A DNA stretch of 64,000 bases from Blattabacterium cuenoti. GTDB lineage: Bacteria; Bacteroidota; Bacteroidia; Flavobacteriales; Blattabacteriaceae. The notes beneath the pieces are model-generated. The model was not told the DNA's origin. It saw only the letters and a program-made list of their open reading frames with translations, and made no database searches. The position numbers and the translations under genes were made by a program. Of the stretch, positions 41,201 through 50,698 are shown one piece after another. The stretch lies in the NCBI RefSeq assembly GCF_014252255.1, contig NZ_CP059213.1:124001-188000 (forward strand). The letters are read 5' to 3'. Numbering within the stretch: the first letter of the stretch is position 1; the number at the start of each line of letters is the position of its first letter.

Positions 41201-41979
41201 TTATTCCAATATTTCCTGGAACAAATAGTGAATTCGAATCTATTCGTGCATTTGAAAAAGCGGGATCTATAGTAAATACTTTTGTATTTAAAAATTTGAA
41301 TAATAAAGATATTATTGAATCTATATTTTCTATTAAAAAATATATAGAATCTGTTCAAATATTTATGCTTTGTGGAGGATTTAGTGCTGGAGATGAACCA
41401 GATGGATCAGCAAAATTTATTGTATCTATATTACATAATCCATATATTATGGATGCTATTCAAAATTTTCTTAGTAAAGATGGATTAATATTAGGTATTT
41501 GTAATGGATTTCAAGGATTAATTAAATCTGGATTATTACCTTATGGTAAAATTGGGTTAAGAAATTATAAATCGCCTACATTAACTTATAATAAAATAGA
41601 AAAACATATATCTCAATGTGTTAATATAAAAGTTATTTCTGATAAATCTCCATGGTTAAATGGTATGAAAAATAAAATATATACTCTTCCCATATCACAT
41701 AGTGAAGGAAGATTTTATGCTAAAAAAGAAATTACAAATATTTTATTTCAAAAAAATCAAATTGCTACACAATATGTTGATTTATGTGGTAATCCTAGTT
41801 TAGAAAGATTATATAATCCCAATGGATCTGTTGACGCTATAGAAGGATTATTAAGTGAAAATGGAAAAATTTATGGTAGGATGACTCATCCAGAACGTTA
41901 TGAACATGGTTTATTAAAAAATATACATAATGTTCATGAACATTCTATTTTTAGAAATGCAGTACAATATTTTTTATAA
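38284..41979 (+). CDS. purL: Phosphoribosylformylglycinamidine synthase (large PurL)
   Basis: 1231 aa, the long single-chain form. The N-terminal PurS-like and linker part (with LDTYWSDHCRHKTF near residue 201) is followed by two AIRS-like synthase halves (FKNETHNYPTEIDPFGGAST; GGKDSMSGTY) and the glutaminase domain from about residue 970. The glutaminase cysteine is C1073 in LGICNGFQG, and the final His/Glu are in RMTHPERYEHG. It aminates FGAR using glutamine and ATP. Asn- and Lys-rich insertions (about residues 138-150 and 445-460) reflect base composition. Confidence 0.96.
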   Translation: MNFRIYIQKKNPFDIDSRKLYHKLKNLNISLSKVIIYHIYDIFYIKKELFLESLSKIFVDPVTDILHKKMNWNNSYYIEKFTKKCNNRANAAVQCIKILDFKSKSNNVLVRSNQLIELIGINKNQDFYKIKKYFNNNNNYKNNDNKKYKVKIVENFINFSFEKIKKFHNNSNLSIDINDLLFIQKYFIQEKKNPTEEEFKILDTYWSDHCRHKTFYTKLVNISFDGFLKKTYQKIFKKYLKDKDSIGKSKDPINFMDLSNLPSKIFYKKGKLKNFVLSHEHNACVIMIDVDIIGCKKKEKWYLFFKNETHNYPTEIDPFGGASTCIGGAIRDPLSGRAFVYQGLRLSGSSDPTISKTIDKKLPQDQICLESAYGFSSYGNQVGLATTHVNEIYHEGYRAKRMEMGMVIGAVPVHFIKQEKPKKGDIILLIGGLTGKEGIGGAIDSSKEDDNSDKKNIQKGQKGNPIIERKIQRFFRKKEVISLIKKCNDFGAGGAAVAIGELSNSLILYLDKIPINEKMNALEIALSESQERMAVLLDYNNVEKFIDLAHEENIMSTPIGRVTDNDRIIFYYKKKEIFNIKSSFMNTRGYHKEQSVIISSPTLISPFKKSKKFLFNKKTFLNTLSKLNIASQKNLIEMFDSTVGATTVLMPFGGKYQMTPCEGSVQKIPVLKGTTNTVSLAAWGFHPEISSWSPFHGGAYAIVECISKIVSMGGNYKNSYFSFQEYYQKLGNDPKNWGKPFSALLGAYHAQMSLGLVSIGGKDSMSGTYKNIHVPPTFIAFGVSTGSCLNIISPEFKKIGNKIYLYYHRSLENEMPDFHSIKKAYNQIYKGICSGKIVSVKTVKDGGISIAIAKMAFGNHLGVIINCKEHLFEMNIGSLIIESSYPMSDNFIQIGEITSSKSLNFNGISIDIDESIKNWIKTFTPIFSYNEIKSKIKKNKNIKKKEKIIYKKQKNNTIIWKCKFKKKGIPRVFIPIFPGTNSEFESIRAFEKAGSIVNTFVFKNLNNKDIIESIFSIKKYIESVQIFMLCGGFSAGDEPDGSAKFIVSILHNPYIMDAIQNFLSKDGLILGICNGFQGLIKSGLLPYGKIGLRNYKSPTLTYNKIEKHISQCVNIKVISDKSPWLNGMKNKIYTLPISHSEGRFYAKKEITNILFQKNQIATQYVDLCGNPSLERLYNPNGSVDAIEGLLSENGKIYGRMTHPERYEHGLLKNIHNVHEHSIFRNAVQYFL

Positions 41980-41997
41980 AAAATTAAATCATATTAT

Positions 41998-42486
41998 ATG
42001 AGTATGAAAGTCGCTATATTTATTGGAAGTGCTTCTGATAAACAAGTAATGAAAGAAGCAACTGAAATACTAAAAAAATTTAATATAAATTATATATCTT
42101 ATATAATTTCTGCACATAGACTTCCTGACATTTTATCAAATACCATAAAAAAAATAGAAAATGAAGGAATTGATTTAATTATTGCAGGAGCTGGATTATC
42201 TGCTCATTTACCTGGAATTATATCGTCAAAAACGATATTACCTGTAATAGGAGTTCCTATATGTAATAATAATGGATTATTAGGAGGAATAGATGCTCTT
42301 TTTTCTATGGTTCAAATGCCTAAAGATGTACCTATTGCTACGGTAGGTATAAATAATTCTTATAATGCTGCTTTGTTAGCCGTTCATATTTTATCTATAA
42401 AAAATAAAGATCTTAAAAAATCATTGCTAGAATTTCGAATAAAAAAAAGAAAAAAATTAATAAATGAAATAGAGCAATATTTATAA
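41998..42486 (+). CDS. purE: N5-carboxyaminoimidazole ribonucleotide mutase
   Basis: 162 aa from ATG 41998; a second in-frame ATG at 42004 is equally possible. The start AIFIGSASDKQVM, then SAHRLPDIL, IIAGAGLSAHLPG and GIDALFSMVQMP place it with class I PurE, which rearranges N5-CAIR made by PurK. The usually invariant SAHRTP reads SAHRLP here. No purK is in the cluster; it may be elsewhere, or CAIR may form from AIR and carbon dioxide. It is followed 2 bp later by purC. Confidence 0.95.
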   Translation: MSMKVAIFIGSASDKQVMKEATEILKKFNINYISYIISAHRLPDILSNTIKKIENEGIDLIIAGAGLSAHLPGIISSKTILPVIGVPICNNNGLLGGIDALFSMVQMPKDVPIATVGINNSYNAALLAVHILSIKNKDLKKSLLEFRIKKRKKLINEIEQYL

Positions 42487-42488
42487 TT

Positions 42489-43211
42489 ATGAAATCTGTA
42501 ATTAAAAAAAATCTTTTTTTAGAAGGAAAAACAAAAAAAATATATAACACTAATAATCCATTTCAAGTATTAATTCATTATAAAGATAATATAACTGCTT
42601 GTAATGGATTACAAAATAAATTTTTACAAGATAAAGGAATTTTAAATAATGAAATAAGTACATTAGTATTTAAATTTATTAATTCTTGTGAAATTAAAAC
42701 TCATTTTATACGAAAAATAAATAATCGAGAACAGTTATGTCATAAAGTAGATATAATTCCTTTAGAATTTGTCGTTCGAAATATTGTAGCTGGAAGTATG
42801 TCGAAACGTTTAAATATTAAAGAAGGGGTTCGTTTATTAAATCCAATTTTTGAAATTTTTTATAAAAACGATAAATTAAAAGATCCATTGATTAATGATC
42901 ATCATGCTGTATTTTTAGGAATTATTTCTTATGAAGAACTCAATAATATTTATAAGATTATATCGAATGTCAATAATATTATTAAAAAATATTTTTTAGA
43001 TAAAAATATTATTTTAGTAGATTTTAAAATAGAATTTGGTAAAGATCATAAAAATAATATTTTACTTTCTGATGAAATTACTCCTGATACTTGTCGTTTT
43101 TGGGATAAAAAAACAATGAAAAAACTAGATAAAGATTTATTTAGAATGAAATTACAGGAAGATGTACTTGACATTTATATGGAAATATTAAAAAGGTTAA
43201 ATGTAAAATAA
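42489..43211 (+). CDS. purC: SAICAR synthetase
   Basis: 240 aa. It ligates aspartate to CAIR with ATP. Motifs include LFLEGKTKKIYNT (ATP site, about residues 8-20), EFVVRNIVAGSMSKRL (about 92-107) and the C-terminal LLSDEITPDTCRFWD (about 193-207). It starts 2 bp after purE, and purF follows after 32 bp. Confidence 0.97.
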   Translation: MKSVIKKNLFLEGKTKKIYNTNNPFQVLIHYKDNITACNGLQNKFLQDKGILNNEISTLVFKFINSCEIKTHFIRKINNREQLCHKVDIIPLEFVVRNIVAGSMSKRLNIKEGVRLLNPIFEIFYKNDKLKDPLINDHHAVFLGIISYEELNNIYKIISNVNNIIKKYFLDKNIILVDFKIEFGKDHKNNILLSDEITPDTCRFWDKKTMKKLDKDLFRMKLQEDVLDIYMEILKRLNVK

Positions 43212-43243
43212 TACATACATTCATTAATTAAACCATTAAAATA

Positions 43244-44719
43244 ATGGGGCAAAGATATTCTTTTTCCAAAAAGATGATATCTCAATTATTTATTTCAATC
43301 CTGAAAAATAATTATTTTGATAAATTTCATGATGAATGTGGTATTTTTGGGATTTTTTCTCCTCATAAAGTAGACACTTTTTCTTTAGTTCAATTTGGTT
43401 TATTTGCATTACAACACAGAGGACAAGAAGCTTGTGGTTTTTCTGTTTTACGAGATGGATTTATTATATCTCATAAAAGTGAAGGTCTTGTTTTAGATTT
43501 TTTTAAAAATATTTCTAATTCTAAATGTTATCATGGTAATGCCGTAATTGGCCATACACGTTATTCAACAGAAGGAGGACAAAGTAAGAAAAATATTCAA
43601 CCTTTTTTTGGAGAGGATACTAATGGAAAAAGTACTATATCTATAGTACACAATGGTAACTTAGTTAATGCTCAATTAATTCGTAAAAGATTAGAATCTG
43701 AAGGAATACATTTTATATCTGAATATTCTGATTCTGAAGTTATTTTACGTTTAATACAAAAATATTTATTACAATATAATAATAATTTAGAAAAAGCTAT
43801 TCAAAAAACAACTATAGATATTATAGGAGCTTATTCTGTCATAGTACTTATGAATAATAAAATGGCTGCATTTAGAGATCCAAATGGAATACGTCCTTTA
43901 TGTTATGGAATGTTAAATGAAAAAACTTATATATTCAGTTCTGAAACTTGTGGAATAGATTCTGTAAGTGGATTTTTTGTAAGAGATTTATTCCCAGGAG
44001 AAATTATTATAGTAGATCAAAAATCAATTAAATTTTCTATGTTGAAAGAAAAAAAATATACAAAAAAAAGAATATGTTCTTTTGAGTATATTTATTTTTC
44101 TCGTCCTGATTCTTTAATTGAAAATATAAATGTATATGAAATTCGTGAAAAAAGTGGAGAAAAACTTTATGAACAACATCCAGTAGAAGCAGATGTAGTC
44201 ATTGGTGTTCCAGATTCAGGTGTACCAGCTGCAATTGGTTATTCTAAAGCTTCTGGAATACCTTTTAAACCTATTTTAGTAAAAAATAAATATATTGGAA
44301 GATCTTTTATTTTACCTAAACAAGAAATGCGTGAAAAGATGGTAAACTTAAAATTAAATCCTATATTAGATGAAATAAAAGAAAAACGTATTGTTATTAT
44401 TGATGATTCTATAGTTCGTGGAACAACTAGTCGTAGATTAGTTTATATTTTAAGAAAAGCAGGAGCAAAAGAAATTCATTTTAGAAGTGCTTCTCCTCCT
44501 ATTATAGCTCCATGTTATTTAGGAGTTGATACTCCAAGTAAAAAAGATCTAATTTCATATAATCATTTTGATAAAAATAGTATTGCCAAAATTCTAGATG
44601 TAGATAGTTTAGAATTTTTAAGCATGTCTAATTTAATATCTATTCTAGGTGGTAATAATTATTGTTTTGGTTGTTTTACAGGAAATTATCCTGTTAAAAA
44701 ATATAATAATAAATTATGA
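43244..44719 (+). CDS. purF: Amidophosphoribosyltransferase
   Basis: 491 aa. It starts the purine pathway by moving ammonia from glutamine to PRPP. The nucleophile is C32 in HDECGIFGIF, so about 31 residues form a propeptide that must be cleaved. The Cys set of the Bacillus-type iron-sulfur enzyme is present in ICSFEYIYF, APCYLG and YCFGCF. The PRPP loop is RIVIIDDSIVRGTTSRRL. The stop overlaps the purM start by 4 bp (ATGA), indicating translational coupling. Confidence 0.96.
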   Translation: MGQRYSFSKKMISQLFISILKNNYFDKFHDECGIFGIFSPHKVDTFSLVQFGLFALQHRGQEACGFSVLRDGFIISHKSEGLVLDFFKNISNSKCYHGNAVIGHTRYSTEGGQSKKNIQPFFGEDTNGKSTISIVHNGNLVNAQLIRKRLESEGIHFISEYSDSEVILRLIQKYLLQYNNNLEKAIQKTTIDIIGAYSVIVLMNNKMAAFRDPNGIRPLCYGMLNEKTYIFSSETCGIDSVSGFFVRDLFPGEIIIVDQKSIKFSMLKEKKYTKKRICSFEYIYFSRPDSLIENINVYEIREKSGEKLYEQHPVEADVVIGVPDSGVPAAIGYSKASGIPFKPILVKNKYIGRSFILPKQEMREKMVNLKLNPILDEIKEKRIVIIDDSIVRGTTSRRLVYILRKAGAKEIHFRSASPPIIAPCYLGVDTPSKKDLISYNHFDKNSIAKILDVDSLEFLSMSNLISILGGNNYCFGCFTGNYPVKKYNNKL

Positions 44720-45693
44720 AAGAAAAAAATATCGACATATTAAATAAAATTTTAAAAAAAACTTATAATAATAGAGTTATTAGTACGTTAGATCATTTTT
44801 CTGGATTTTATAAAATATATGAATGTGGATATAAAAAACCTATTTTAGTATCTGGAGTTGATGGAGTTGGAACAAAATTACGTTTAGCTATCAATTATAA
44901 AAAATATTCTTTAATTGGAGAAGATTGCTTCGCAATGTGCGCAAATGACGTTTTATGTCATGGAGCTACTCCTTTATTTTTTTTAGATTATTTAGCTTGT
45001 GGTAAAATTGATTATACTATTGTAAAAAAAATAATACAAGGAATAGCCTTTTCTTGTAAAAGAACTAATACATGTCTCATTGGAGGAGAAACTGCAGAAA
45101 TGCCTGGAATTTATAAAGAAAATGATTATGATATTTCTGGATTTTGTGTTGGTATTGTAGAAAAAGATCATCTTATAGATGGAAAAAAATTTATTCATGA
45201 AGGAGATATTTTAATAGGACTTCCTTCATCTGGAGTTCATAGTAATGGTTTTTCTCTAATTAGAAACATTTTTTCTACAGAAGATTTTATGAAAATTTTT
45301 CAAAAAAAACCGTTTTATGAAACTCTTTTAATACCTACTAAAATTTATCATTTTCCTATTCATTTTTTATTAAAAAAATTTATGATTCATGGATTAGCTC
45401 ATATTACAGGAGGAGGAATATCAGATAATTTATCTAGAATTCTTCCAAAAAATTTATCAGCTATAGTAGAAAAAGAAAAAATTCCTATTCAACCTATTTT
45501 TAATTATATTCAAAAAAAAGGTAATTTATTTGATAAAGAAATGTGGAATACTTTTAATATGGGAGTAGGAATGATTATAATAGCATCTTGTAAGGATGAA
45601 ACCTCTATTTTAAAAAAATTACATTTTTTAGGAGAAAAACCTTTTGTTTTTGGACAAATTATAAAAGGAAATCAAAAAGTGTTTTTTAAATAA
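44716..45693 (+). CDS. purM: Phosphoribosylformylglycinamidine cyclo-ligase (AIR synthetase)
   Basis: 325 aa. It closes FGAM to AIR using ATP. Motifs: GVDGVGTKLRLAI (about residues 48-60), GEDCFAMCANDVLCHGA, CLIGGETAEMPGIY and the HITGGGISDNLSRILP segment of the second half. The start overlaps the purF stop. A 17-bp gap separates it from purN. Confidence 0.97.
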   Translation: MKEKNIDILNKILKKTYNNRVISTLDHFSGFYKIYECGYKKPILVSGVDGVGTKLRLAINYKKYSLIGEDCFAMCANDVLCHGATPLFFLDYLACGKIDYTIVKKIIQGIAFSCKRTNTCLIGGETAEMPGIYKENDYDISGFCVGIVEKDHLIDGKKFIHEGDILIGLPSSGVHSNGFSLIRNIFSTEDFMKIFQKKPFYETLLIPTKIYHFPIHFLLKKFMIHGLAHITGGGISDNLSRILPKNLSAIVEKEKIPIQPIFNYIQKKGNLFDKEMWNTFNMGVGMIIIASCKDETSILKKLHFLGEKPFVFGQIIKGNQKVFFK

Positions 45694-45710
45694 AAATATT
45701 TTCATATATC

Positions 45711-46274
45711 ATGAAAAAAATAACTATTTTAGTTTCTGGAAAAGGAACTAATATGCAGCATATTTTTCAAGCAATTAAAAATGGGATACTTCCTAATTTT
45801 ATAATTAATTTAGTTATATCTGATAGACATTGTTATGCTATTCAATATGCGTTAAAAAAAAATATAAAAGCTATATCTTTAGAAAAAATTAATAAAAAAT
45901 TTATTTCTAATGAAATAAATAACTTTTTAGTAAAAGATATTCCATATATTATAGTTCTTTCTGGATTTCTTTCTATACTTGATGCTAAATTTTGTAAAAA
46001 ATGGTTCAGAAAAATTATTAATATTCATCCTTCTCTTTTACCAAAATATGGAGGAAAAGGAATGTATGGAATAAAGGTACATCAAGAAGTTATTAAAAAT
46101 AAGGAAAAAATATCAGGAGCTACAGTTCATTATGTTACTAAAAATATAGATTCTGGAGATATAATTTTAAAAAAATCATGTCAAGTTTCATTAGAAGAAA
46201 CTCCAATATCTTTATCAAAAAAAGTTTCTCTTATAGAAAAAGAAATATTAATTCAATCTATAAAAAATTTTTAA
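45711..46274 (+). CDS. purN: Phosphoribosylglycinamide formyltransferase
   Basis: 187 aa. It formylates GAR from 10-formyl-tetrahydrofolate. Signatures: TILVSGKGTNMQHI (about residues 4-17), the catalytic INIHPSLLPKYGG (Asn and His, about 103-115) and SGATVHYVTKNIDSGDII (with the catalytic Asp). The folate-dependent PurN implies no need for formate-using PurT. Purine cluster member, 51 bp before purH. Confidence 0.96.
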   Translation: MKKITILVSGKGTNMQHIFQAIKNGILPNFIINLVISDRHCYAIQYALKKNIKAISLEKINKKFISNEINNFLVKDIPYIIVLSGFLSILDAKFCKKWFRKIINIHPSLLPKYGGKGMYGIKVHQEVIKNKEKISGATVHYVTKNIDSGDIILKKSCQVSLEETPISLSKKVSLIEKEILIQSIKNF

Positions 46275-46325
46275 TAAAAAAAATTTTTATTTAAAATACA
46301 CTTATTAAAAAATAAAATAAGTAGT

Positions 46326-47855
46326 ATGAAAAGAGCATTAATTAGTGTTTATTCTAAAAATAATAAATTATTTCAGTTTGCTAATTTTTTATATAAAAAG
46401 GGATATCAAATAATTTCTACTGGTGGTACTTACCAATTTTTAATCAAAAATGGTTTATCTAATGTAATAGAAGTATCAAATGTAACTTCTTTTCCTGAAA
46501 TTTTAGATGGAAGAGTAAAAACTATTCATCCGAATATATATGGAGGTATTTTAGCCAATCGTTTAATTGAAAAACATGTAAAATCTATTCATACTCATAA
46601 TATTAAATTAATTGATATTGTATTGGTTAATTTTTATCCATTTTTTGAAAAAATGCATACAAAAAAATATCATATCAATTCAATAGTTGAATTTATTGAT
46701 ATTGGAGGTCCTTCTATGCTTCGTGCAGCTGCTAAAAATTATTTACATGTTACTGCTATTATAGACGAAAATGATTATGAATTAGTACAAAATGAAATTG
46801 AACATAATGGATTTACTTCATTAAAAATGAGAAAAAAATTAGCAGGAAAAGTATTTAATTTTACTTCTTCTTATGATTCTGCTATTTCTCAATATTTTTT
46901 AATGGATGAAAAATTTCCTATTTATTTACATTCTTCTTATAAGAAAAAAATGATTCTACGTTACGGGGAAAATCCTCATCAAAAAGCATCTTATTATATT
47001 AATACCATTCAGAATGGATCCATGTGTAATTTTAATCAGTTACATGGAAAACAATTATCATTTAATAATTTACGAGATATGGATATAGCTTGGAAAATAG
47101 TTTCTCAATTTTCAGAACCTGCTTGTTGTATAGTTAAACATTCTACTCCTTGTGGAGTAGCATTAGGAAATAACATTATAGAAGCGTTTCAAAAAACTTA
47201 TTATGCTGATACTATTTCTTCTTTTGGAGGAATAATGGCAGTTAATATTCCAATAACAAAAGAATTAGCAAAAGAGATTAATCATATTTTTTTAGAAGTT
47301 ATTATTTCTCAAAATTATGAAGAAGATGTATTAAATATTTTAAAAATTAAAAAAAATATTAGAATTATTAATATTAATAATCCTATTTCGGATAAACTAG
47401 AATATATTCAAATAGATGGAGGAATCTTAGTACAAGAATCCGATTATTTTTTTCCTTATGATGGAAATTATAAAATAGTTACTAAAAAAAAATTTAATAA
47501 TAAAGAAATAGAATCTTTATTTTTTTCTCAAAAAATAGTAAAATATGTAAAATCTAATGCTATTGTTGTATCTAAAGGAACGCAAACTTTAGGTATTTCT
47601 GGAGGACAAACTAATAGAATTTGGGCTGCTCGTCAAGCTATAGAAAGAGCTTTAGAAAAAAGTAAAACAGGATTAGTTCTTGTTTCTGATGCTTTTTTTC
47701 CTTTTCGGGATGTTGTAGATGAAGCGGCTCGTTCAGGTGGAATATGTGCTATTCTTCAACCAGGAGGATCTATCAGAGACGAAGAATCTATAAAAGCTTG
47801 TAATGATTATGGAATAGCTATGGCTTTTACTGGAAAAAGACATTTTAAACATTAA
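46326..47855 (+). CDS. purH: AICAR transformylase / IMP cyclohydrolase
   Basis: 509 aa, two domains. The N-terminal IMP cyclohydrolase (1-195) has ISVYSKNNK, STGGTYQFL and FPEILDGRVKTIHP; the transformylase (about 200-509) has LRYGENPHQKASYY, the catalytic VKHSTPCGVALG and RSGGICAILQPGGSIRD. It completes IMP synthesis. It sits 19 bp before purD. Confidence 0.97.
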   Translation: MKRALISVYSKNNKLFQFANFLYKKGYQIISTGGTYQFLIKNGLSNVIEVSNVTSFPEILDGRVKTIHPNIYGGILANRLIEKHVKSIHTHNIKLIDIVLVNFYPFFEKMHTKKYHINSIVEFIDIGGPSMLRAAAKNYLHVTAIIDENDYELVQNEIEHNGFTSLKMRKKLAGKVFNFTSSYDSAISQYFLMDEKFPIYLHSSYKKKMILRYGENPHQKASYYINTIQNGSMCNFNQLHGKQLSFNNLRDMDIAWKIVSQFSEPACCIVKHSTPCGVALGNNIIEAFQKTYYADTISSFGGIMAVNIPITKELAKEINHIFLEVIISQNYEEDVLNILKIKKNIRIININNPISDKLEYIQIDGGILVQESDYFFPYDGNYKIVTKKKFNNKEIESLFFSQKIVKYVKSNAIVVSKGTQTLGISGGQTNRIWAARQAIERALEKSKTGLVLVSDAFFPFRDVVDEAARSGGICAILQPGGSIRDEESIKACNDYGIAMAFTGKRHFKH

Positions 47856-47874
47856 TATAAAAACATTATAAGTT

Positions 47875-49119
47875 ATGAATATTTTAATTATTGGAAATGG
47901 TGGACGTGAACATGCTATTGGAAAAAAATTATTAGAAGATAATCATTATATCAATATTTATTTTTATCCTGGAAATGGAGGAACGAGCATGATAGGAAAA
48001 AATATTGAAACTAAATATTCTTTATTAGAATTAGGTTTTTTTGCTAAAAAAAATTTAATAGATATAACTATTGTAGGATCTGAAGTTTTTTTAATAGAAG
48101 GAATTGTTGATATTTTTCAAAAATTAGGATTAAAAATCATAGGTCCTCATTATTTAGCAGCTAAACTTGAGGGAGATCGTATTTTTTCTAAATCGTTTAT
48201 GAAAAAATATGGAATTAGAACTCCTAAGTATAATATTTTTTATTCTTATAAAAAAGCTATACGTTTTTTAGATAAAACTACTGTTTCTTTAGCTATTAAA
48301 ACAAATGGAATAGCTGGAGGAAAAGGAGTAATTTTAACTCATAATAAAAATGAAGCAAAAAAAGCTTTAGAAACTATAATGATAAAAAAAAAATTTGGAA
48401 AATCTGGAAATAAAATTATTATAGAGGAATTTTTACAAGGAAAAGAGGCTTCTATAATATCTATTTTTAATGGAAAACAGATTATTCCTTTTTTATCTGC
48501 TCTAGATTATAAAAAAATTGGAGAAAATGAAACAGGAATGAACACAGGAGGAATGGGAGCAATTGTTCCAAATCCATATATGACGAATGCTATTTGGATT
48601 GATTTTCAAAAAAATATATTAATGCCTACTTTAGAAGGATTAATTTCGGAAAAATTAACTTTTTTTGGTTTTATATATTTTGGATTAATGATAACTTCAA
48701 ATAAAGTTTATTTATTAGAATATAATACTCGTATTGGAGATCCTGAAGCTCAAACTTTATTACCATTAATGAAAAGTAATTTTTTAGATATAATTCAATC
48801 TTTTTTTATAAATAAAAAAGTATCTATTTTTTGGAAAAAATTATGTTCTTGTTGTGTTGTTTTATCTTCTAAAGGATATCCAGAAAAACACGAAAATGGA
48901 CAAATTATAATAGGATTAGATTCATTAAAAGATCCTTTTTATATTGCAGGAGCAAAAAAAGAAAAAGAAAAATGGATAACATCAAGTGGACGTGTTCTCA
49001 ACATCATTGGATTAGCCCCAACAATTAAAGAAGCTAGAAAAAAAGCTTACTCTAAAGTAGAAAAAATACAATTTAACAAATTGTATTATCGAAAAGATAT
49101 TGGTTTATATAAAGAATAA
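47875..49119 (+). CDS. purD: Phosphoribosylamine-glycine ligase
   Basis: 414 aa. An ATP-grasp enzyme that makes GAR, the second step of the pathway. Motifs: ILIIGNGGREHAIGKKL (residues 3-19), AIKTNGIAGGKGVILTH (about 141-157) and LEYNTRIGDPEAQTLLPL (about 280-297). The clear adenine-binding and metal-binding residues suggest full activity. guaA follows after 23 bp. Confidence 0.97.
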   Translation: MNILIIGNGGREHAIGKKLLEDNHYINIYFYPGNGGTSMIGKNIETKYSLLELGFFAKKNLIDITIVGSEVFLIEGIVDIFQKLGLKIIGPHYLAAKLEGDRIFSKSFMKKYGIRTPKYNIFYSYKKAIRFLDKTTVSLAIKTNGIAGGKGVILTHNKNEAKKALETIMIKKKFGKSGNKIIIEEFLQGKEASIISIFNGKQIIPFLSALDYKKIGENETGMNTGGMGAIVPNPYMTNAIWIDFQKNILMPTLEGLISEKLTFFGFIYFGLMITSNKVYLLEYNTRIGDPEAQTLLPLMKSNFLDIIQSFFINKKVSIFWKKLCSCCVVLSSKGYPEKHENGQIIIGLDSLKDPFYIAGAKKEKEKWITSSGRVLNIIGLAPTIKEARKKAYSKVEKIQFNKLYYRKDIGLYKE

Positions 49120-49142
49120 AAATATTAAAAACAAATAAAAAA

Positions 49143-50693
49143 ATGAAAAAAGACTTGATTTTAATATTAGATTTTGGTTCTCAATATAGTTATATGATTG
49201 CAAGAAGAATTAGAGATATAGGGGTATCTATTTCTTTATGTAATTATAATATTTCAATATCCCATATTTTATCAATAAAACCTAAAGGAATTATTTTATC
49301 AGGAGGTCCATTTTCTGTTTATGATAATGGAGCTCCATTAATATCTAAAAATATTTTTCAATTAGATATTCCTATACTTGGAATTTGTTATGGAATGCAG
49401 TTAATTTCTTTTCTTTTTGGTGGAAAAATAAAAAAATCTAAATATAAAGAATATGGAAAGTCATACTTTATTATTGATCATTTTAATAATAATTTATTTT
49501 ATGAAATTCCTATAAAATCTGTTGTTTGGATGAGTCATTGTGATGAAATAAAAAATATTCCCAAAAAATTTCAAATTATAGGACATACTTCTTCTTGTTC
49601 TATTGCATCTATTATGCATCTTAATAAAGAAATTTATGCCGTACAATTTCATCCAGAAGTAAAAAATACAGAATTTGGAATTTCTATATTGAAAAATTTT
49701 ATTTTACGTATTTGTAAGTGTACTAAAAAAAATTGGGATTTAAACAATTTTGTAAAAAACTCAATATATAAAATCAAAAAACGTGTAAATAAAAAAAAGG
49801 TTATACTAGGTTTTTCTGGAGGAGTTGATTCTTTTGTAACTGCTTATATCATTCATCAATCTATTGGAAATTATTTAAATTGTATTTTTATAGATACAGG
49901 ATTTCTACTTAAAAAAGAAAAAGAAAGAATATCTTTTTTATGTAAAAAAATGAATTTTTCTGTTAAAATAATAGATGCTAAAAATCATTTTTTATCTCGA
50001 TTAAATGGTATTATTGATCCTGAAAAAAAAAGAAAAATTATAGGAAAAGAATTTATTTATCTTTTTCAAAAAGAATCAGAAAAAATTAAAGATGTTGAAT
50101 TTTTAGCACAAGGAACTATTTATTCAGATATTATTGAGTCTTCTTCAAGAAATAATCAATTAAGTCATTTTATAAAATCTCATCATAATGTAGGAGGATT
50201 ACCTCATTATACATTTATGAAATTAAAGCTGATTGAACCATTAAAAAAATTGTTTAAAGATGAAGTAATAAAAATAGGAAAAAAATTAGGACTTCCAGAA
50301 GAAATTTTATATCGTCATCCATTTCCTGGTCCTGGATTAAGTATTCGAATTATTGGAGAAATAAATGAAAAAAAAATTTCTATTCTCAAAGAAGCAGAAA
50401 GTATTCTTTTGCAGGAATTAAAAAATTATAATATTTATAATTCTGTTAGTCAAGCTTTTATAATTTTATTGCCTATTAAATCTGTAGGAGTTATGGGAGA
50501 TAAACGAACATACGAATATGTTGCGGTATTGCGTATTATTAATACAGAAGATTTCATGACTGCGACTTTTTCACATTTATCTTATGACTTTTTAGAAAAA
50601 ATTTCAAATAGAATTATTAATGAAGTGGATGGAATTAATAGAATGGTCTATGATATTACCTCTAAACCCCCATCTACTATTGAATGGGAATAA
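49143..50693 (+). CDS. guaA: GMP synthase (glutamine-hydrolysing)
   Basis: 516 aa. The glutaminase half has the nucleophile C82 in LGICYGMQ and the FHPEV triad partners; the synthetase half has the P-loop LGFSGGVDSFV (about residues 221-231) and the C-terminal KPPSTIEWE. It aminates XMP to GMP. guaB, which makes XMP, is not in this window. It closes the purine cluster and converges on accD with only 5 bp between. Confidence 0.97.
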   Translation: MKKDLILILDFGSQYSYMIARRIRDIGVSISLCNYNISISHILSIKPKGIILSGGPFSVYDNGAPLISKNIFQLDIPILGICYGMQLISFLFGGKIKKSKYKEYGKSYFIIDHFNNNLFYEIPIKSVVWMSHCDEIKNIPKKFQIIGHTSSCSIASIMHLNKEIYAVQFHPEVKNTEFGISILKNFILRICKCTKKNWDLNNFVKNSIYKIKKRVNKKKVILGFSGGVDSFVTAYIIHQSIGNYLNCIFIDTGFLLKKEKERISFLCKKMNFSVKIIDAKNHFLSRLNGIIDPEKKRKIIGKEFIYLFQKESEKIKDVEFLAQGTIYSDIIESSSRNNQLSHFIKSHHNVGGLPHYTFMKLKLIEPLKKLFKDEVIKIGKKLGLPEEILYRHPFPGPGLSIRIIGEINEKKISILKEAESILLQELKNYNIYNSVSQAFIILLPIKSVGVMGDKRTYEYVAVLRIINTEDFMTATFSHLSYDFLEKISNRIINEVDGINRMVYDITSKPPSTIEWE

Positions 50694-50698
50694 ATTTT